Positions 7,310-10,235 of a stretch of DNA of 10,235 nucleotides are shown here, in pieces. The notes under the pieces were generated by a model. It ran no database searches. It saw nothing but the letters and a program-made list of their open reading frames with translations, and was not told the DNA's origin. Each line of letters opens with the position of its first letter. The stretch's first letter is position 1. Location of the stretch: contig JAMCYN010000026.1 in assembly GCA_023474015.1 (NCBI GenBank), forward strand, positions 1 to 10,235, read 5' to 3'. Both the position numbers and the translations under genes were made by a program. This DNA comes from Armatimonadota bacterium. Lineage in GTDB: Bacteria > Armatimonadota > UBA5829.

Positions 7310-7668
7310 AGATCCCCGAACAGCATATCGGCCTGAAGCGCATTGCGCGGGTCTTTCCAAGGCGGACCAAAGCAACACCCGTGGACGATCTGGCGTTCTA
7401 CGATGAGCCGGGGCTGTTCCCGCCGTGCGTTGACGAGGTGCATGTGTCCGTGACCTTTACCTATGATTTGCCACGGGCGGAACATCTTGCCAAAGCGTGG
7501 GAGCGAGTCGCGCCTGTGACGATAGGTGGACCAGCAACAGGAATGCCGGGTGGGGAGTTCACGCCCGGAGCGTATCTTAAGGCCGGTTACGTTATCACCT
7601 CGCGCGGCTGTCCGAACCGCTGCTGGTTCTGCAGCGTATGGCGGCGCGAAGGCAACACCAGAGAACTG
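7306..7668 (+). CDS. Radical SAM-like protein, exon 1 (split by group II intron)
   Basis: The first 121 residues of a radical SAM-type enzyme, whose family uses a 4Fe-4S cluster to split S-adenosylmethionine. The motif GCPNRCWFC (Cys102, Cys106, Cys109) is the classic CX3CX2C site, preceded by YVITSRG. Upstream, VDEVHVSVTFTYDLPRAEHLAKAW and a GG-PATG motif resemble radical SAM proteins found in phages, whose substrate is not known. The ATG overlaps the spike stop as ATGA, so it is probably translated with the spike. The frame continues only 11 codons into the intron before a stop at 7702-7704, so unspliced mRNA gives a 132-residue truncated product. The exon ends at a codon boundary (REL), and exon 2 resumes in frame near 10142. 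Confidence 0.85.
7658..7668 (+). other. Intron-binding site IBS1 (and part of the IBS2 region)
   Basis: The six exon bases directly before the intron, GAACTG (7663-7668), are an exact complement of CAGTTC at 7945-7950 in the intron. This is the expected IBS1-EBS1 pairing. Upstream ACACC (7655-7659) complements GGTGT at 7880-7884, a weaker candidate for IBS2-EBS2. Confidence 0.7.
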
Positions 7669-8246
7669 GTGCGCCGTGACAGTCGATACGGTATCCCCGT
7701 CTAAGACGGGATGAACTGAGAGGAGGGTTCATAGGTCAACCGACCTACCTGGAACCGAAAGGCGAAGGGGAAAATAGCATGTCGGTAAAGCGGAGAACGG
7801 AGAGAAGGCGTTGAAACCGGTGCTCCGCAAGACCTGCGCGACAAGGTGAAAGCTATACTGCCTAAAGCCCAATCCTGACGGTGTATCTGACCGCCCGTTC
7901 CTTTAACAACGCATAAATGGGACGCCGCCTGTGCGCTGATCCGGCAGTTCAATCGGTGCAACCTCTCCAAGGCGGGTCAACAGTCAATGAGACTGCATAA
8001 AGGATGAGTGGGTCACCTAAATCGCGCTACTACGTACCGGGTCGATGAAGCGCGGGATGGCCTAAGGGGCACGAGCCCTATGGCTACAGAGTTCCCATAG
8101 TAGTCAATGTGAGTTTGTAATGAACTTTGCACGGGTGGACTGCAATGTGCCACTGGTTCGTTTACCGCCGAAAGGGTGACCAAGTAGGCGGGAGAACAGG
8201 CGAAGGGGAACAGGTATTCTGACAATCAGGCAAGGAGGTTCGCGGG
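7669..8246 (+). ncRNA. Group II intron domains I-III RNA scaffold
   Basis: This 578-base stretch has no protein gene; it is structured intron RNA. Near the 5' end are a 6-bp hairpin (7696-7701 with 7705-7710, TAA loop) and another (7732-7737 with 7742-7747, loop AACC). The EBS2 candidate is at 7880-7884 and EBS1 at 7945-7950, in a loop closed by CCG/CGG. About 65 bases separate the two EBS sites, as expected for domain I. The CCCATAGTAGTCA segment around 8093-8105 resembles a conserved stretch in bacterial group II introns. Confidence 0.8.
7945..7950 (+). other. Exon-binding site EBS1
   Basis: CAGTTC is the exact complement of the six exon bases before the 5' splice site. It lies in a loop closed by CCG and CGG, about 277 bases into the intron. 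This pairing supports the 5' boundary at 7668/7669. Confidence 0.7.
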
Positions 8247-10040
8247 ATGCGAAGTGCCGAAAATGTCCTGAACGTCATTCGTGACCGAAGCAAGCGTGGC
8301 TTGCGGCTGGATGAAGACGTTTATCGCCAACTCTATAATGCCAATCTGTATCTCCGAGCGTACAGCCGCATCTATAAAAACGATGGGGCAATGACGCAGG
8401 GAACTACAGATGAGACGGCAGATGGAATGTCCCTGGAGAAAATCGAGGCCATCATAGAGCAACTGCGCTATGAACGGTATCGGTGGACACCAGTGCGACG
8501 CGTGGAAATCCCGAAGAAGAATGGGAAGACCCGACCGCTGGGCATTCCGACCTGGTCGGACAAACTCCTGCAGGAAGTGGTGCGCTCCATTCTGGAGGCA
8601 TACTACGAGCCGAGGTTTTCCGACTGCTCGCATGGGTTCCGACCGCAATGCGGATGCCACACAGCGCTGACAACCATACAGCGCACGTGGCTCGGAACCA
8701 AGTGGTTTATCGAAGGAGATGTTGTCGGCTGTTTCGACAATATCAATCACGATGTTCTGATGGACATTCTTCAAGAAGACATCAAGGACAACCGCTTTCT
8801 CAGGCTGATAGAGAACCTTCTCAAGGCGGGGTATCTGGAGGACTGGAAATACAACGCCACCCTGAGCGGTACGCCGCAGGGTGGAATAGTATCGCCAATC
8901 CTCGCGAACATCTACCTCGACCGGCTGGACAGGTTTGTGGAGAAAACGCTCATTCCAGAATACACGCGGGGCCAAGAGCGGAAAGAGAATCCTGCCTTCA
9001 ATAAGCTCTACAAAAGGGCATGGTTTCTCCGAAAGGTCGGACGCCACGATGAGGCGCGGAAACTGGAGAAACAATACCAGCGGATACCCTCAATGGTGGT
9101 GGACGATCCTGACTATCGGAGGCTCCGCTACATGCGGTACGCCGACGATTTTCTGCTTGGCTTCGTGGGAACGGTAACCGAGGCAAAGGAAATCAAGGAG
9201 AAACTTCGGACATTCCTGCGCGATACGCTCAAGCTGGAACTGTCCGAAAAAAAAACCTTGATAACCCACGCCCGAAGTGAGGCGGCAAGGTTCTTGGGGC
9301 ATGAGATCGTAGCCCAATATGAAGACAGCAAACACACTAACGGCAAACGTTCTGTGAATGGTGTCATTGGACTGCGCGTCCCTGCGAAGTTTATGGGAGA
9401 ACGATGTGCTCTCTATATGGCGAACGGCAAAGTCGTTCACCGACCGGAGATGCTAAACGACCACGATTTTACGATCGTTGCTGACTACGCATCGAAGTAC
9501 AGAGGATACGTCCAATTCTACAAACTGACTTTCAACCTGTCCTGGCTGAACAAACTCCAATGGGTCATGGTCACATCCATGCTGAAAACGCTTGCTCACA
9601 AGCACAAAAGCAGCGTGACCAAAATGGTGAGGAAGTATAAAAGTACAATCCAGACGCCATACGGCCCAAGAAGATGTTTCGAGGTCATCGTACGGCGAGA
9701 AGGCAAAGAACCACTTATTACTCGCTTCGGCGGCATACCGCTCAAACGCGATCCGAAGGCAGCCATCGAAGACCTGCCGACGATACGCAGGAAACCATCG
9801 CGTAGTGAACTGATAAAACGCCTGCTCGCGGATGAATGCGAAATCTGCGGCGCAATCGGAAACATCGAAGTTCACCACATTCGCGCACTGAAAGACCTGC
9901 AGGTCAAAGGCAAGAAGGAGAAGCCTCTGTGGATGCAGATTATGTCTGCACGGCGGAGGAAGACCCTGATGGTCTGTAGGAAATGCCACAGTAAAATCGA
10001 ACACGGGAAACCGTTGAAGAAAGCAAAGGTCACGACATAG
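8247..10040 (+). CDS. ltrA: Group II intron reverse transcriptase/maturase with HNH endonuclease
   Basis: A 597-residue multidomain protein that helps the intron splice, copies it into DNA and cuts the target. The start ATG follows AAGGAGGT (8232-8239) with a 7-base spacer. RT motifs are RT0-RT2 (about 60-125), the first catalytic Asp158 in EGDVVGCFDNI, TPQGGIVSP (209-217) and YADD at 298-301. The maturase/X domain is seen in DYASKYRGYVQFYKL (about 413-427). The C-terminal HNH domain has CEIC (Cys531, Cys534), VHH (His543-544) and CRKCH (Cys577, Cys580, His581). All key residues are present and the frame is unbroken, so it is probably functional. The symbol is that of the lactococcal prototype. 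Family assignment is certain; the lineage (chloroplast-like or other bacterial class) is not decided here. Confidence 0.95.
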   Translation: MRSAENVLNVIRDRSKRGLRLDEDVYRQLYNANLYLRAYSRIYKNDGAMTQGTTDETADGMSLEKIEAIIEQLRYERYRWTPVRRVEIPKKNGKTRPLGIPTWSDKLLQEVVRSILEAYYEPRFSDCSHGFRPQCGCHTALTTIQRTWLGTKWFIEGDVVGCFDNINHDVLMDILQEDIKDNRFLRLIENLLKAGYLEDWKYNATLSGTPQGGIVSPILANIYLDRLDRFVEKTLIPEYTRGQERKENPAFNKLYKRAWFLRKVGRHDEARKLEKQYQRIPSMVVDDPDYRRLRYMRYADDFLLGFVGTVTEAKEIKEKLRTFLRDTLKLELSEKKTLITHARSEAARFLGHEIVAQYEDSKHTNGKRSVNGVIGLRVPAKFMGERCALYMANGKVVHRPEMLNDHDFTIVADYASKYRGYVQFYKLTFNLSWLNKLQWVMVTSMLKTLAHKHKSSVTKMVRKYKSTIQTPYGPRRCFEVIVRREGKEPLITRFGGIPLKRDPKAAIEDLPTIRRKPSRSELIKRLLADECEICGAIGNIEVHHIRALKDLQVKGKKEKPLWMQIMSARRRKTLMVCRKCHSKIEHGKPLKKAKVTT

Positions 10041-10050
10041 GATACCGGGA

Positions 10051-10084
10051 GAGCCGTGTGCTGGGAAACTCGCAAGCACGGTTC
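10051..10084 (+). ncRNA. Group II intron domain V
   Basis: A 34-base catalytic hairpin. GAGCCGTG pairs with CACGGTTC as the lower stem, with a GAAA tetraloop at 10065-10068, a 2-base AA bulge (10074-10075) and the catalytic AGC at 10052-10054. The upper stem has one T-C mismatch (10062 with 10071), which is unusual but may be tolerated. It starts 10 bases after the RT stop. Confidence 0.9.
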
Positions 10085-10087
10085 GTC

Positions 10088-10141
10088 GGGGGGCTGACGG
10101 AAAAGGAGTCGAAAGACCACCTCGCCGGCAGCCTACCCACT
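10088..10141 (+). ncRNA. Group II intron domain VI with branch point
   Basis: GGGGGGCTGACGG pairs with CCGGCAGCCTACCC, leaving a bulged A at 10135 within CCTACCC as the probable branch site. The stem is closed by a long A/G-rich loop. The junction with exon 2 is set by frame at 10141/10142 and by the AY rule at 10140/10141. Confidence 0.65.
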
Positions 10142-10235
10142 CCCGTCACCGAAGGCTGGAACGTGCTCGATGACAACCTGCTTGCCTGTTCCGAGCAGCA
10201 CATCAGGGCGGTCTTCGCCATGCTCTCGCGACAGC
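10142..10235 (+). CDS. Radical SAM-like protein, exon 2 (truncated by window edge)
   Basis: This frame encodes 31 residues, PVTEGWNVLDDNLLAC and onward, and runs off the right edge. The GWN-LDDNLLAC pattern is what follows the iron-sulfur motif in radical SAM proteins of this phage-associated type. Joined to exon 1 it reads REL-PVTEGWN. A stop-free frame and good fit suggest the exon still codes, so the host gene looks functional after splicing. Confidence 0.75.

Larger units (their letters stand above)
7669..10141 (+). mobile_element. Group II intron encoding reverse transcriptase/maturase
   Basis: A mobile, self-splicing retroelement of about 2.47 kb. The 5' end is GTGCG, the group II consensus. 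The RNA scaffold spans 7669-8246 (domains I to III and start of IV), the protein is in domain IV, domain V is at 10051-10084, and domain VI with a probable bulged branch A lies near 10135. The 3' end is placed after 10141 because this puts the branch A seventh from the end and keeps the radical SAM frame open. The usual terminal AY would instead end it at 10140. Homing is expected by retrohoming through reverse transcription with target cutting by the HNH domain. All parts look intact, so the intron is probably active. Confidence 0.92.

Noticed and set aside
7306..7704. A complete 132-residue protein
   Set aside because: The last 11 codons are intron sequence after GTGCG; the protein is exon 1 of a longer enzyme read through into the intron.
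8226..9074. 282-codon open frame on the minus strand
   Set aside because: It is the antisense shadow of the RT gene, whose motifs are intact on the plus strand.
1..10235. CRISPR array, tRNA or rRNA genes
   Set aside because: No direct repeat-spacer pattern, cloverleaf or rRNA-like sequence was noticed on either strand.

Overview
The window is a GC-rich stretch holding part of the tail and baseplate region of a contractile-tailed phage or prophage. An R-type tailocin cannot be excluded, because no head, sheath or lysis gene lies in the window. The host cannot be identified. The genes diverge from well-known model phages, and the mix of protein families suggests an uncultured bacterium rather than an enteric host.

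Layout, left to right. Positions 1-3224 hold the 3' part of a very long tape measure gene. It is followed by closely spaced plus-strand genes: a CIS-tube/LysM-type tail protein (3211-3702), a gp53-like LysM-fold baseplate protein (3699-3989), a gpD/gp27-like hub protein (4506-5831), a small single-span membrane protein (5895-6206) and a gpV/gp5-like spike protein with a beta-helical end (6224-7309). Start-stop overlaps at 3211/3224, 3699/3702 and 7306/7309 indicate a translationally coupled late operon.

Two insertions break the operon. The first is a minus-strand RelE/ParE-type toxin-antitoxin pair (4002-4446) between the gp53-like and gpD-like genes; its likely promoter overlaps the gpD-like start. 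The second is a full-length group II intron (about 7669-10141) with a 597-residue reverse transcriptase/maturase/HNH protein and an intact domain V. It lies inside a radical SAM gene whose ATG overlaps the stop of the spike gene. The first exon (7306-7668) ends 12 codons after the CX3CX2C iron-sulfur motif, and the second exon (from about 10142) runs off the right edge in the matching frame.

The tape measure sets tail length. The CIS-tube, gp53-like, gpD-like and spike proteins form the central baseplate and puncturing tip. The radical SAM enzyme is translated in step with the spike, but its role is unknown. It is the most intriguing part of the window, together with the intron that must splice out for the enzyme to be made.
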